A DNA stretch of 64,000 nucleotides from Neobacillus novalis NBRC 102450 (GCF_001591805.1 NZ_BCVP01000022.1:83145-147144); one strand, 5' to 3'; shown: positions 45,325 through 54,250, counted from the first letter of the stretch. Translations and numbers: made by a program. Notes: a model not told the origin generated them from the letters alone.

Positions 45325-46050
45325 GTGGCACAATCATTAAAAGGAAAAGTTGCGTTTGTAACTGGTGCTGGAAGAGGAATTGGCAAGGCGATTGCGATTG
45401 CATTAGCAAATGAAGGGATAAATGTTGGCTTGCTTGCAAGAACAGAAGCTGCTTTAAAGGAAGTGGCAAGTGAAGCTGAAGGTTTGGGAGTTAAAGTAGC
45501 ATATGCTGCAGTTGATGTTTCATCCTTAGAGAAGGTAGATCAAGCCATTGAAAAACTGACAAACCAGTTGGGCACGGCGGATATTCTAATAAATAATGCC
45601 GGAATTGGAAAATTTGCGACTCTTTTAGAAATGGACCCAGAGGAATGGAAGAAAATCATTGATGTCAATATAATGGGTACATATTATGTAACACGTGCTG
45701 TACTTCCACAGTTAATCGAAAAAAATGGCGGTGATATTATTAATATTTCATCGACCAATGGGTTGAACGGAGCTGCTACATCTAGTGCATATAGCGCATC
45801 TAAATTTGGAGTAATTGGTCTAACTGAATCATTAGCACAAGAAGTCCGTAGAAACAATATCCGGGTGACGGCCTTAACTCCTAGTACGGTAGCTACAGAC
45901 CTGGCTGTCAAAACCAATTTAATCGCAGAAAACGATGATGAAAAATATATGCAACCTGAAGATATTGCTGAATTTATCGTTTCCCAATTAAAATTACATC
46001 CACGAGTTTATATCAAAACTGCAAGCCTTTTAGCAACCAACCCATTCTAA
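45325..46050 (+). CDS. SDR-family oxidoreductase, 3-ketoacyl-ACP reductase-like
   Basis: This 241-residue classical SDR has the cofactor motif [15 protein letters not shown], arginine after the second strand (LLARTE, suggesting NADP), NNAGIG, and catalytic Ser in INISS with Tyr/Lys in YSASK. The start is GTG 45325, with GAAGGAG upstream; the longer ATG 45262 start lies before that site. The sequence of TATAAT type at 45277-45282 could be the promoter. The strong terminator behind makes it a single-gene unit, commonly conserved in Bacillaceae. Confidence 0.88.
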   Translation: MAQSLKGKVAFVTGAGRGIGKAIAIALANEGINVGLLARTEAALKEVASEAEGLGVKVAYAAVDVSSLEKVDQAIEKLTNQLGTADILINNAGIGKFATLLEMDPEEWKKIIDVNIMGTYYVTRAVLPQLIEKNGGDIINISSTNGLNGAATSSAYSASKFGVIGLTESLAQEVRRNNIRVTALTPSTVATDLAVKTNLIAENDDEKYMQPEDIAEFIVSQLKLHPRVYIKTASLLATNPF

Positions 46051-46052
46051 TC

Positions 46053-46090
46053 AAATTCGAAGTCGGTCCATGCTGACTTCGAATTTTTTT
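46053..46090 (+). terminator. Terminator of the SDR gene
   Basis: AATTCGAAGTC (46054-46064) pairs exactly with GACTTCGAATT (46075-46085), followed by T residues. Confidence 0.93.
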
Positions 46091-46168
46091 GTCTTCTGGG
46101 ATCAAGAAGTCATTAATAACTATGCGCCAGTTAGGTACATAAAATTGGAAGGGAGCTTTACACCTTTT

Positions 46169-46864
46169 TTATTTTGAAGTGTGTGCAATCCAACCACCGA
46201 AAAGTGTTGTTGAAAAAAATTGTGCAATATGCTCAAATCCAGTTTGCTCTAGAAGTTCTTCGATTTCGATGGCCGATATAAATGATAGTCCCCGAACTGA
46301 TCTTTCCATTTCCTCTACATCTTCATTAGTTAAATTCGTTAAATCGAGCCATATTGATTTCCATAAATTCATCCGTTCATCGAATTCTGGTTTTGATTGA
46401 TCACCATACATCGTGACAAGGACAAAAGGTGAACCTGGTTGTAATTGTTCTTTCACTGTTCTTAATAAACTGCGTTTTTCTTCCATCGTCTCAATAAAAT
46501 GGAGAACAAGTAAGCATGTTGCACCATCGAATTTCTCATTAAATTGCATTTGTTCAATTTTGCCGGTATGAATGGACACTCGTTCATGGACACCCTCATT
46601 CTTTGCTTTTTGCAATGCAACTTCTAGCATAGCTTCAGAGGGGTCGACACCTGCAAAGGTCCATGTGGGATTTGCTGTTCCAAATTTCACAAATTCATTT
46701 CCTCCTCCCGCACCCACGATTAATACGTTTGCTGAGTCTTTAACATGGGCCCGAAGAAAGGACTGCACCATACGGAATAACGCATCATATGTGGGTAAAG
46801 CACGTCGAATCCCTTTATCGTATTCTCTAGCCATTTCCATATCAAATTCTAAATCGTCCTTCAC
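46169..46864 (-). CDS. Class I SAM-dependent methyltransferase
   Basis: This protein has 231 residues from GTG 46864, chosen because GAAGGGGG lies at proper distance; ATG 46885 precedes that site. Motif I is VLIVGAGGGNEFVKFG, and the acidic residue binding the ribose is in AGVDPSEAML. The motif IV region is ATCLLVLHFIE. It is related to small-molecule methyltransferases of the Methyltransf_12/25 type. The substrate is unknown. It is a single gene, convergent with the SDR. Confidence 0.85.
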   Translation of the reverse strand: MKDDLEFDMEMAREYDKGIRRALPTYDALFRMVQSFLRAHVKDSANVLIVGAGGGNEFVKFGTANPTWTFAGVDPSEAMLEVALQKAKNEGVHERVSIHTGKIEQMQFNEKFDGATCLLVLHFIETMEEKRSLLRTVKEQLQPGSPFVLVTMYGDQSKPEFDERMNLWKSIWLDLTNLTNEDVEEMERSVRGLSFISAIEIEELLEQTGFEHIAQFFSTTLFGGWIAHTSK

Positions 46865-47031
46865 TATTTTTCCCCCTTCGTACATTAACTTTCTGTCTAT
46901 TATTATCTTATAGTTAAAGAAAACTTACAAACGTTCAAATAAGTGCCAGGAATTTTTCTCTTATATCCGTGTCCCTACCCGAGTTTTGTACATTTACTGG
47001 ATGGTGCCTGTGATTGCTTCAAATGATTTCC

Positions 47032-47712
47032 TCAAACCTTATCTATGAGGCAATAACTCTTAAATTCTAGTTTCTTTGTCGTTTCATGCTGAATCAATTC
47101 TCCATGTTTCAAATCAATCCTTTTTGAAAATAAAGGTCCATCATATACAAAGGTATGATATTCGCCTGATTCACCCATTGGACAAATAGGTTTCTTTTGT
47201 ACATCTTGCAAAAATGAATCATCGATTAATCTCCCAAGCCACGTTTCATCTAATACATCTTCTCGCACACGAACAACTACTGCTTCATAGCCGGAATGGA
47301 CAAAGTGTTTCAGTGCTTGTAAAGCAACTTCCTTTTTCATCCAAAGAGGGTACAAGGCATCGACTCCCGCAGTGGCGGCAACTTTTTCTCCCCACTCCCC
47401 GTGTCCATCCAAATAGAGATCTCCAAAAGCAATTCCTGTAATTTTAAGGTGATTTCTCAAGGAGTGTACTGTTTTGATAAATTGATCTGTGTAATTTTCG
47501 TATGTACATTCTATAAAATGAACGGGGATGGATAGTGATTCTCCTTGTATTGTAATCATTTCCGTACGTTCTCCATGACCATATGTTCGACCGATTTCTT
47601 TTGGTACTGTGGTAACCAGGCATACGACATCATATCCTTGTTGAATAAGAGTGTCTAATGCGATGCAACAATCTTTTCCGCCACTCCAGGATAAAGCAAT
47701 TCGTTTTTTCAT
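47032..47712 (-). CDS. PP-loop ATPase, diphthine-ammonia ligase-like
   Basis: This 226-residue adenine nucleotide alpha-hydrolase fold protein has the PP-loop SWSGGKDCC (residues 8-16), the conserved block GIAFGDLYLDGHGEWGEK and the family feature GESGEYHTFVYDGPLF. Eukaryotic homologues amidate diphthine on EF2, but bacteria lack diphthamide, so the bacterial role must differ and is not known to me. The stop lies close to a GGTGCCTG repeat copy. It is likely a single-gene unit. Confidence 0.85.
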   Translation of the reverse strand: MKKRIALSWSGGKDCCIALDTLIQQGYDVVCLVTTVPKEIGRTYGHGERTEMITIQGESLSIPVHFIECTYENYTDQFIKTVHSLRNHLKITGIAFGDLYLDGHGEWGEKVAATAGVDALYPLWMKKEVALQALKHFVHSGYEAVVVRVREDVLDETWLGRLIDDSFLQDVQKKPICPMGESGEYHTFVYDGPLFSKRIDLKHGELIQHETTKKLEFKSYCLIDKV

Positions 47713-47795
47713 GATTGATCATCCTTATAAAACATATTTTTACTGATTGGAATATGTTTATTTTATCATATCATTGATGGCAACAATGAATCATG

Positions 47796-47833
47796 AACAA
47801 AAGGAGTAATCAGTTTGACTACTCCTTTTGTTT
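47796..47833. terminator. Bidirectional-type hairpin upstream of the osmoprotectant operon
   Basis: AACAAAAGGAGTA (47796-47808) and TACTCCTTTTGTT (47820-47832) form a 13-bp stem flanked by A and T residues. It lies between two genes that read away from it, so its role is unclear. Confidence 0.6.
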
Positions 47834-47953
47834 AAATGGTAATTTTGATGCCACAATAACAGGATACATAACTTAATCTTCTAAAGTAACATAAAACAAC
47901 AACATCTGGAAAAAATGTATATGATACGGTCATTAAAAGAATGAGGTGACAGC

Positions 47954-49159
47954 ATGAATCCCTACATCGAGGTCAGAAGTGTCTCTAAGATATTTGGTAA
48001 TAATTCGAAAGCAGCGATTGATCTATTGAAACAGGGTAAGACCAAAAAGGAAATTTTAAAAGCAACAGGACAGACAGTTGGGGTAAAAAATGTTTCCTTC
48101 GAAATTTATCCCGGTGAAATTTTTGTCATCATGGGTTTATCCGGAAGTGGGAAATCCACCTTAATCCGCATGTTTAACAGGCTGATTGAACCAACAATCG
48201 GAGAAATACGGATAGAGAATGAAGATATCGTGAAGATGAGTGAGGCAAGACTGAGGGAAGTCAGACAGAAAAAGATTAGTATGGTGTTTCAAAACTTTGC
48301 TTTGTTTCCTCATAAAACGATTGTGGAAAATACGGAATATGGGCTGGAAATTCAAAAAGTCCCGGCTGAACAGCGCCGCAAAACAGCGATAAGTGCGCTC
48401 GAGGTCGTCGGTTTGAAAGGCTACGAAAACCAGCTGCCTAAACAATTGAGCGGCGGCATGCAGCAACGGGTGGGACTGGCCAGGGCTCTTGCAAGTAACA
48501 CTACTGTCATCTTGATGGATGAGGCCTTCAGTGCACTTGATCCGCTAATTCGGAAAGATATGCAGGATGAATTGCTGGAAATCCAAGAAAAATACAAGAA
48601 AACGATTATCTTTATCACCCATGATTTAGATGAAGCACTGCGCATCGGCGACCGGATTGCGTTGATGAAAGATGGCAGTATCATTCAGCTGGGAACGCCT
48701 GAACAAATTTTGATGAGTCCCGCCAATGAATTTGTCGAGAAGTTTGTAGAAGACGTTAATTTATCCAAAATATTAACCGCCTCCCATGTGATGAAACGAG
48801 CAGAAAAAATCGCTTTCGACCGAGGGCCGCGGGTAGCGTTGGAAATTATGCGGAAGCAGGGATACTCCAGCATTTTTGTCGTTGATCGCAATAGGAAACT
48901 TCTGGGCGCCATTACCGCTGAGCAGGCACGGCAGGCCATTGAACAGAATCAAACCATTGGGGATGTCATGACAACCGATATTCCAACTGTCTCTGGTGAT
49001 ACATTACTGACAGATCTAATGGATGTAATGGCCACATCGATTCTGCCCATCTCCGTTATCGATGAAGAAAACCGCTTACAAGGAATTGTCATTCGCGGCG
49101 CCGTTATCGGTGCTTTGGCAGGAAATAAAGATTCCTTGAACGATTTGGAGAGTGAATGA
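47954..49159 (+). CDS. Glycine betaine/proline ABC transporter ATPase, OpuAA/ProV-like
   Basis: This 401-residue ATPase of the osmoprotectant uptake family has Walker A GLSGSGKST, the family-typical QLSGGMQQRVGLARAL signature, Walker B ILMDEAFSALDP and H-loop FITHDLDEAL. A tandem CBS module follows in the last about 125 residues (VMKRAEKIAFDR, SIFVVDRNRKLLG, ...TSILPISVIDEENRLQGIV), the ionic-strength sensor of OpuA-type carriers. RBS GAGGTGAC precedes ATG 47954. The gene is followed by the permease/binding fusion with one base between stop and ATG. Confidence 0.92.
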   Translation: MNPYIEVRSVSKIFGNNSKAAIDLLKQGKTKKEILKATGQTVGVKNVSFEIYPGEIFVIMGLSGSGKSTLIRMFNRLIEPTIGEIRIENEDIVKMSEARLREVRQKKISMVFQNFALFPHKTIVENTEYGLEIQKVPAEQRRKTAISALEVVGLKGYENQLPKQLSGGMQQRVGLARALASNTTVILMDEAFSALDPLIRKDMQDELLEIQEKYKKTIIFITHDLDEALRIGDRIALMKDGSIIQLGTPEQILMSPANEFVEKFVEDVNLSKILTASHVMKRAEKIAFDRGPRVALEIMRKQGYSSIFVVDRNRKLLGAITAEQARQAIEQNQTIGDVMTTDIPTVSGDTLLTDLMDVMATSILPISVIDEENRLQGIVIRGAVIGALAGNKDSLNDLESE

Positions 49160-49160
49160 G

Positions 49161-50888
49161 ATGAATATACCGAAAATCCCTTTAGGAGATTGGGTAGACG
49201 CTCTGGTCAGGTGGGTCACCGTTGCATTTGTAGGATTTTTTTCCTTGGTAACCACTGCCATCGAGTCCTTATTAGATATCATAGTGAATGTATTAAGTGC
49301 GGGTCCGCCCATCATCTTAATCATCGTCTTAACGCTATTAGTCATCTATACCAACAGATGGCCATTGGGAATTTTTACGCTCATCAGTTTGCTCTTGATT
49401 GATAATCTCGGCTATTGGGATTCCAGTATTCAAACCATTGCGATTGTTTTATTATCAGGATTACTTACCATCATTATCGGAATCCCAGTTGGAATCTGGT
49501 GTGCGCAACGAAAAACGGTGCATCGAATCGTAACGCCGATTTTGGACTTTATGCAGACCATGCCGGCATTTGTCTATTTAATTCCTTCTATATTATTTTT
49601 TGGAATCGGAGTGGTACCGGGAATTATTGCCTCGTTTATTTTTGCGATTGCGCCAACAATCCGAATGACGAATCTGGGCATTAAGGAAGTTCCGAAGGAT
49701 TTAATTGAAGCAGCTGATGCCTTTGGTTCAAGCAACGCCCAAAAATTGTTAAAGGTTCAATTACCAATCGCCACACCAACGATTATGGCCGGTGTCAACC
49801 AAAGTATTATGCTGGCCCTTTCGATGGTGGTGACAGCATCATTAGTCGGTGCACCGGGGCTTGGGGCAGATGTTTACCGGGCAGTCAGTCAAATTGACGT
49901 AGGAAGAGGTTTCGAAGCGGGATTATCCATTGTGTTTATCGCCGTTATACTCGACCGGATTTCGCAAAACTTACGGAATCCAGCTTATGAGAATTTGCTT
50001 AAGAAAAAAATTGTCTTTTCCATTTTAGCTGTCCTGGTCATCGTGACAGCGATTGTGACAGGAATTACAAAAGAAACGGCTAAAAATAAGGATGGCAACA
50101 GCATTGGTGCCCAAACGGATTATAAATTAATCGGGATTGAACCTGGTGCGGGAATTATGACACAAGCGAATAAAGCTATCAAAGATTATCAGCTGGATGA
50201 TTGGCAACTGGCTGAAGGTTCATCTGCGGCCATGACAGCTGAATTGAAGAAGGCTTATGACCATAAAAAACCCATCATTATTACCGGTTGGGCACCGCAT
50301 TGGATGTTCTCGACTTACGATCTTAAATTTCTGAAAGACCCAAAGAAGTCCTTTGGTGAGGTTGAAGATATTCATACGATTGTAAGAAAAGGCCTGGAAC
50401 AGGATGCGCCAGGTGCATTTACCATCCTTGACCAATTTACCTGGAAACCAGCTGATATTGAAAAAGTAATGATGGATATTAAAGATAGGATGGACCCAGC
50501 TGAAGCAGCTGATAAGTGGATTAAGGCTAACGGGGACAAAGTGGCGCATTGGACCAAGGGTGCTGTGGCGGGCAATGGGGAAAAAATCAATCTTGTCTAT
50601 GTCGCTTGGGATACCGAAATCGCGAGTACAAATGTCATCGCTAAGGTTCTGGAGCAGAATGGCTATGATGTGAAATTAAGCCAAGTGGAGGTCGGTCCTA
50701 TGTTTGCCGGTGTGGCCAACGGAAGTGTGGACGGTATGGTGGCCGGCTGGCTGCCAAGTACCCATAACGAATTTTATAAGCAATATAAAAACGATTTTGT
50801 TGATTTAGGAACCAACCTCCATGGAACCAAGAATGGATTTGTTGTACCAAAGTATATGGATATTGATTCCATTGAAGATTTGAAGTGA
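49161..50888 (+). CDS. Glycine betaine ABC permease fused to substrate-binding domain (OpuABC-like)
   Basis: This is a 575-residue fusion. Residues about 1-290 are a ProW/OpuAB permease (EAA loop AADAFGSSNAQKLLKVQLPIATP). Residues about 310-575 are an OpuAC-type binding domain on the outside. In the binding domain the lobe with GWAPHWMFSTYDLKF comes first and the lobe with NLVYVAWDTEIASTN second, the reverse of B. subtilis OpuAC. This permuted order is known from lactococcal-type OpuA. Trp residues for the betaine cage are present in both lobes. The start is ATG 49161 with GGAGAG. Transport is likely osmotically regulated through the CBS ATPase. Confidence 0.9.
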   Translation: MNIPKIPLGDWVDALVRWVTVAFVGFFSLVTTAIESLLDIIVNVLSAGPPIILIIVLTLLVIYTNRWPLGIFTLISLLLIDNLGYWDSSIQTIAIVLLSGLLTIIIGIPVGIWCAQRKTVHRIVTPILDFMQTMPAFVYLIPSILFFGIGVVPGIIASFIFAIAPTIRMTNLGIKEVPKDLIEAADAFGSSNAQKLLKVQLPIATPTIMAGVNQSIMLALSMVVTASLVGAPGLGADVYRAVSQIDVGRGFEAGLSIVFIAVILDRISQNLRNPAYENLLKKKIVFSILAVLVIVTAIVTGITKETAKNKDGNSIGAQTDYKLIGIEPGAGIMTQANKAIKDYQLDDWQLAEGSSAAMTAELKKAYDHKKPIIITGWAPHWMFSTYDLKFLKDPKKSFGEVEDIHTIVRKGLEQDAPGAFTILDQFTWKPADIEKVMMDIKDRMDPAEAADKWIKANGDKVAHWTKGAVAGNGEKINLVYVAWDTEIASTNVIAKVLEQNGYDVKLSQVEVGPMFAGVANGSVDGMVAGWLPSTHNEFYKQYKNDFVDLGTNLHGTKNGFVVPKYMDIDSIEDLK

Positions 50889-51212
50889 ATTACTGGGATT
50901 AATTTCATTGCACAACTCAAGGTTTGTCGTTCCCTGTCAAAGTTAAAAGGAGTGTCGAGCATTTTCCCTTTGGAAAATACTCGGCACTCCTTTTTGTAAT
51001 CCACAATAACCTTATTTAGAAAAAGGGTACACCATGGTAAAAGATAATTATGGTATTATTTGGTAATAGGTTTATTTTTAATATAACATCCTAAAAATAA
51101 TAGAATATTTAAATAAGAGGTGGTATCAACTTTGAATATTGAAAATCATTTTATTCTTGTAATAAGCAAGGATAAAACGGAAGAAATTAATGATCGAAGG
51201 GAAGGGGAACAA
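50889..51212. other. Intergenic region after the OpuA-like operon
   Basis: It holds the operon terminator at 50945-50995. A short frame at about 51132-51227 (TTG start, AGAGGTGG before it, about 31 codons) overlaps the small gene at 51213 and may be a leader or remnant. Confidence 0.4.
50945..50995 (+). terminator. Terminator of the OpuA-like operon
   Basis: A long stem of more than 20 bp, AAAAGGAGTGTCGAG... against ...CTCGGCACTCCTTTTT (one G-U), is followed by T residues, 56 bases after the stop. Confidence 0.93.
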
Positions 51213-51380
51213 TGCTGCGAAATGTAATCGTTGTAACCGATGATGAAGAAAGTGTGAAAAATGCGATTAGAGAAATTTTACGGTCGAAACATAAAGGCCA
51301 TGAAGTGGCCCTTGATTTGACGAGAATAAAAGACAAGCAAAGAAAAACGGAAGTCATGAAAAAATTAACAAGGTATTAAC
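51213..51380 (+). CDS. Small hypothetical protein
   Basis: This 55-residue, highly charged protein (MLRNVIVVTDDEESVKNAI...) starts at ATG 51213 with GAAGGGGAA directly upstream. It has no membrane segment and no recognised family. It is followed by a GGTGCCTGGCACC repeat. It could be a genuine small gene or a remnant; the ribosome site is the main support. Confidence 0.4.
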
Positions 51381-51413
51381 AAAGGAAACTGACTCAAATG
51401 GTCGTAGTTCTGG

Positions 51414-51426
51414 GTGCCTGGCACCG
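51414..51426. repeat. GGTGCCTGGCACC dispersed palindrome
   Basis: This 13-base palindrome shares its core with sequences at 20708, 27764, 36261, 39714 and 39758, all intergenic. It belongs to a small repeat type spread through the window, sometimes forming part of a terminator. Confidence 0.6.
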
Positions 51427-51475
51427 CCCCGGGAGATTAATATAGCTACAAATGGATCAACATAACTTACCATAG

Positions 51476-51506
51476 GAAAAAGGATTGTCCTATAACCAGA
51501 CAACCC
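51476..51506 (-). terminator. Terminator of the PNPOx-type gene (minus strand)
   Basis: On the minus strand GGTTGTC and GACAATCC pair around an eight-base loop and are followed by TTTTTCC, just after the stop codon at 51517. Confidence 0.6.
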
Positions 51507-51516
51507 ATTTTTGCTG

Positions 51517-52005
51517 TTATTTATTCAATTCAACCGTTTCATTAACATCTGTCGATTTAGAACTTTGCCCTGTCATGCGTTTATAGAGAAAGGCGATTTT
51601 CTTCGTAAAATTACCGGTTTCCCAATATTCGGCTGCTTCCGCTTTTACCTTTATCAAGATAACGGTAGGATCATCATAAGAAGTTTGCATAATTTTCTCA
51701 TATACTTTGCTCCACAATTCCTTTTTCTTGTCTAAATCATCAACAATTTCTGCTCTTCCACGGACGGAAACATAGGATTTACCTGCATAAGCCACATTAA
51801 CATCTTGATCATGTAAAATTTCTTCATATTTATTAGTCTCTTTTTTAGTGAAAAACCATAAGTCACCATCAAACTCTACTTCTTGTGTTTTCATAGGTCG
51901 AGAAACAAGCCCTTCTTCAGTTACCGTAGTCAGCATGGCCGTGTCTACGTCTTTAATTAACTCTCTTAATGTTTCCATTTCTTCTTTTTTCATCATGTTA
52001 GACAT
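51517..52005 (-). CDS. Pyridoxamine 5-phosphate oxidase-fold general stress protein
   Basis: This 162-residue split-barrel flavin-binding-type protein resembles bacillar general stress protein 26. It has TAMLTTVTEEGLVSRPMKTQ, FDGDLWFFTKKETNK, DVNVAYAGKSYVSVRGRAEIV and KVKAEAAEYWET. ATG 52005 has GAGGTG spaced upstream; earlier in-frame GTG/ATG codons at 52014 and 52011 overlap it. Its first about 55 codons and upstream region are duplicated at 63002-63234. Enzymatic activity is not established for this group. Confidence 0.85.
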   Translation of the reverse strand: MSNMMKKEEMETLRELIKDVDTAMLTTVTEEGLVSRPMKTQEVEFDGDLWFFTKKETNKYEEILHDQDVNVAYAGKSYVSVRGRAEIVDDLDKKKELWSKVYEKIMQTSYDDPTVILIKVKAEAAEYWETGNFTKKIAFLYKRMTGQSSKSTDVNETVELNK

Positions 52006-52074
52006 TTCCATCACCTCATTAATGTTTATAAAGGTAATCTACCCTTTACACCAACTTTTATTCAGATATGGCGG
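51842..52074. repeat. Direct repeat copy 1 (5-prime part of PNPOx gene), partner 63002-63234
   Basis: The 233 bases recur exactly 11160 bases downstream with six visible differences (about 97% identity) and no gaps. The segment covers the promoter region and the N-terminal codons. Confidence 0.95.
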
Positions 52075-52078
52075 ATTA

Positions 52079-52318
52079 CTAACTAACTTTAATTTGCTGC
52101 CGGACTAGGGCAATGATAATTAATAGGAAACCGATGAATATCCAATTAAAATATGGTGTTGCTGTATTTGGTATTTTATTTCTATTGTTGTTTCCTTGGT
52201 TGGTATTATCTTTCACATTACCAGTACTTTAGCCACCAGGATTCTGATTACCTGATGAATCTTGTCAGTTTGGATTTCGATTACCTGATGTTGGATTTTG
52301 TCCATTTGGATTTTGATT
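52079..52318 (-). pseudogene. Cell-wall-anchored protein tail with sortase-like signal, broken
   Basis: Read on the minus strand the frame gives an Asn/Gln/Pro/Gly-rich repeat stalk (NQNPNGQNPTSGNRNPN) and then KIPNTAT. A hydrophobic helix (WIFIGFLLIIIALV) and a basic end (RQQIKVS) follow, an anchor like the LPNTA-type sortase substrates of Bacillus. Two in-frame stops interrupt the stalk and the N-terminal bulk of the protein is gone. Confidence 0.75.
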
Positions 52319-52418
52319 AAAGAACCGTAGATTCGAACAATAAACAACCACAGAAATACGCTTATGAAATTAAGATAGCTTTGTTAATGGATTGTAAAGC
52401 TAGCGGTGATTAGAACCT

Positions 52419-52458
52419 AAAAACAGCCTAGAGGTAGCTGCCTCTAGGCTGTTTTTTT
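52419..52458. terminator. Rho-independent terminator
   Basis: AAAAACAGCCTAGAGG (52419-52434) pairs exactly with CCTCTAGGCTGTTTTT, followed by more T residues. The A-run on the other side makes it usable in both directions. No intact gene ends here. Confidence 0.9.
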
Positions 52459-52757
52459 GATTCAACCAAAATATAATAGTTTTGTAACATTCATTGCGTT
52501 TCTTCAACCCCAGTGGCTTCCTCCATAATAGGTGCCACTGCCAATTTCCCCCGTCACCACAATTGGGTTTTATTAATTCTACCCATCAACAAAGGATTTT
52601 TGGGCGAAGGTTTGGTAACTAAGATGATGAAATAAAGGTACCCTGAAAGGACACAACAAATCCTGACAGTTGATAGGTTAAATCACCGGACATCAGGCAC
52701 TTTTACCTTTTTAAAAAATATATTGTTGGCCATACTTGTAATAGGGGTAGCGTCAGG

Positions 52758-53054
52758 ATGCAAGTAGCATTAGTAAAAGATTTCTCACGGATTCATTGGC
52801 AGAATTTAGTGAATTTTGGGATACTACCGTTAACGTTTGCTAATTCGGAAGATTATAACCTCATTTAAGCTGGAGATGTCCTGCTGCTTGAAGGTTTAAA
52901 AGACAAAGTTAAAGCGGGCGAGGACTTCTTTATCCGTGTAAAAGGGAGTAATCAAGAAATCAAAGTACGTCAAGTTTTATCGGAACGCCAAAAGGAAATA
53001 ATGCTGCAAGGCGGGATTATTAATTGGGTGAAAATAGGAATAAGGTTCTCTTAG
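52758..53054 (+). pseudogene. Aconitate hydratase, C-terminal remnant
   Basis: The frame encodes the end of an aconitase swivel domain: LVKDFSRIHWQNLVNFGILPLTFANSEDY, AGDVLLLEGL, and VRQVLSERQKEIMLQGGIINWVKIG, cut here at recognisable blocks. The iron-sulfur domains are absent, and an in-frame TAA lies at 52866-52868. It is a small leftover of a citrate-cycle-type gene, upstream of an intact small zinc-finger gene. Confidence 0.85.
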
Positions 53055-53067
53055 AGGAAAGACATTT

Positions 53068-53241
53068 ATGAAGGATGATATGGTATGTAAAGTGTGCCAA
53101 GGTGTCGGTTTGCTGAGAGATGATGAAGGCTGGCAATATGAATGCAGTGTTTGTCACGGTTTCGGTAAGCTTGATGGGTCGGACGGCAAACGCGAAACAA
53201 AAATTATGTCCGTGGATGAGAATAATCGTTTGTTAGATTAG
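53068..53241 (+). CDS. Small CxxC zinc-finger-like protein
   Basis: This 57-residue protein has two CxxC pairs, VCKVCQGVGLL and ECSVCHGFGK, in the CxxCxGxG style of DnaJ zinc fingers, and a charged tail. RBS AGAGGAAAG precedes ATG 53068 at good distance. It likely binds one zinc ion. Function is unknown. It follows the aconitase remnant by 13 bases, so an old operon may have been cut here. Confidence 0.65.
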   Translation: MKDDMVCKVCQGVGLLRDDEGWQYECSVCHGFGKLDGSDGKRETKIMSVDENNRLLD

Positions 53242-53292
53242 AGCGAGGAAGTAAATCCTAATTCCCTTGCATGCATGTGAATTAAATATGTT

Positions 53293-53334
53293 AAAAAAGG
53301 AATGAGGACTTACAAAGCGCAACTCCTCATTCCT
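53293..53334 (-). terminator. Terminator of the LysR gene
   Basis: AGGAATGAGGA and TCCTCATTCCT (about 53299-53334) form a perfect stem with six T residues after it on the minus strand, directly behind the lysR stop. Confidence 0.9.
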
Positions 53335-53335
53335 C

Positions 53336-54250
53336 TTATTGAACCGGAGTAAATTCTGACAGTACGACATTAATTTTCTTGATAAATAAATTAGCTTCCC
53401 TCGATAGTGTGTGTTCCTTTTTTTTAATCCAGCCAAATTGAAAAGACGTGTCAAGAAAATTCCCTAAATCTAAGTGATGTGATTTTTTCAGTATCGGAGA
53501 TTGACTATAGAAAGGAAAAAGACTGTGACCAATTGTAAAGGCACCATAGTCTAAAATGGAACGCTCAATTAGCTTTATGTTCTTTGTTTTAAATATAATA
53601 TTTATAGGTCCAAAAACAGTTTGAAACTCATTCATAAGTTCTTGTATATCAGGGTCTTTGTAAAGAACAAATTTTTCATTCTTAAACTGTACTAAATTAA
53701 CTTTAATATTATGACCAAATTGAAATGTGTTGGAAGTGAGCAGATTAAACTTGCCCTGATGGATAGGGGTAAAGTCAAATTCATTTAATAAATCTAGCTT
53801 TTTTCTATTAAATACAATAAACCCTATATCAAATAAATCGTTTCGCAAATCTCTAACCGTGTCTTGGCTTGACTGCTCGGTCACTTCTATATTTAAGGAG
53901 GGATTTTTTTTGTAATGGTGATACATAATATCATTGATGTGGTTTGTTAATTCTGTAATCGTCGATATTCGAAGGCAGTTGCGTGGTGTAATCATTTGTT
54001 TACTTGCTTCTAACCTTATATGATCAATTGCTTGAAGTGCATGAATCGCCTTGTTAACTACCTCCCTTCCTCTTTCCGTCGGTACAAACCCGGCTTGTGT
54101 ACGGTTGAAAATCTTTACATTCAATTCGTCTTCAAGTCGTTTTATCGCTTGGCTTATTGCAGATTCCGTAACATGTAAATTATTTGCTGCTTTCAATAAA
54201 GACTTTGAATTAGCTACTTCTACTACATAGGACAATTGTTCAATATTCAT
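53336..54250 (-). CDS. LysR-family transcriptional regulator
   Basis: This 304-residue regulator has the N-terminal winged helix-turn-helix (LSYVVEVANSKSLLKAANNLHVTESAISQAIKRLEDEL) and a periplasmic-binding-like effector domain. ATG 54250 has a GGGAGG ribosome site. It is divergent from the alpha/beta hydrolase gene at 54628, with a 377-base intergenic region. By the usual LysR logic it should control the hydrolase, monooxygenase and following genes in response to a pathway compound. The effector is unknown. Confidence 0.9.
   Translation of the reverse strand: MNIEQLSYVVEVANSKSLLKAANNLHVTESAISQAIKRLEDELNVKIFNRTQAGFVPTERGREVVNKAIHALQAIDHIRLEASKQMITPRNCLRISTITELTNHINDIMYHHYKKNPSLNIEVTEQSSQDTVRDLRNDLFDIGFIVFNRKKLDLLNEFDFTPIHQGKFNLLTSNTFQFGHNIKVNLVQFKNEKFVLYKDPDIQELMNEFQTVFGPINIIFKTKNIKLIERSILDYGAFTIGHSLFPFYSQSPILKKSHHLDLGNFLDTSFQFGWIKKKEHTLSREANLFIKKINVVLSEFTPVQ

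Larger units (their letters stand above)
52075..53067. other. Debris region between the stress gene and the zinc-finger gene
   Basis: This stretch has no intact gene but several gene ends: a sortase-anchor tail (52079-52318), a terminator (52419-52458) and a minus-strand 21-residue tail ending GGSHWG at 52504. A plus-strand lipoprotein-leader-like stretch (ILVIGVASGC) lies near 52710-52768, and an aconitase tail at 52758-53054. Confidence 0.65.

Noticed and set aside
52534..52540. GCCACTG, the B12-box heptamer of cobalamin riboswitches
   Set aside because: The surrounding conserved riboswitch blocks are missing, it is far from the B12 mutase genes, and the opposite strand reads as a short protein tail (GGSHWG).
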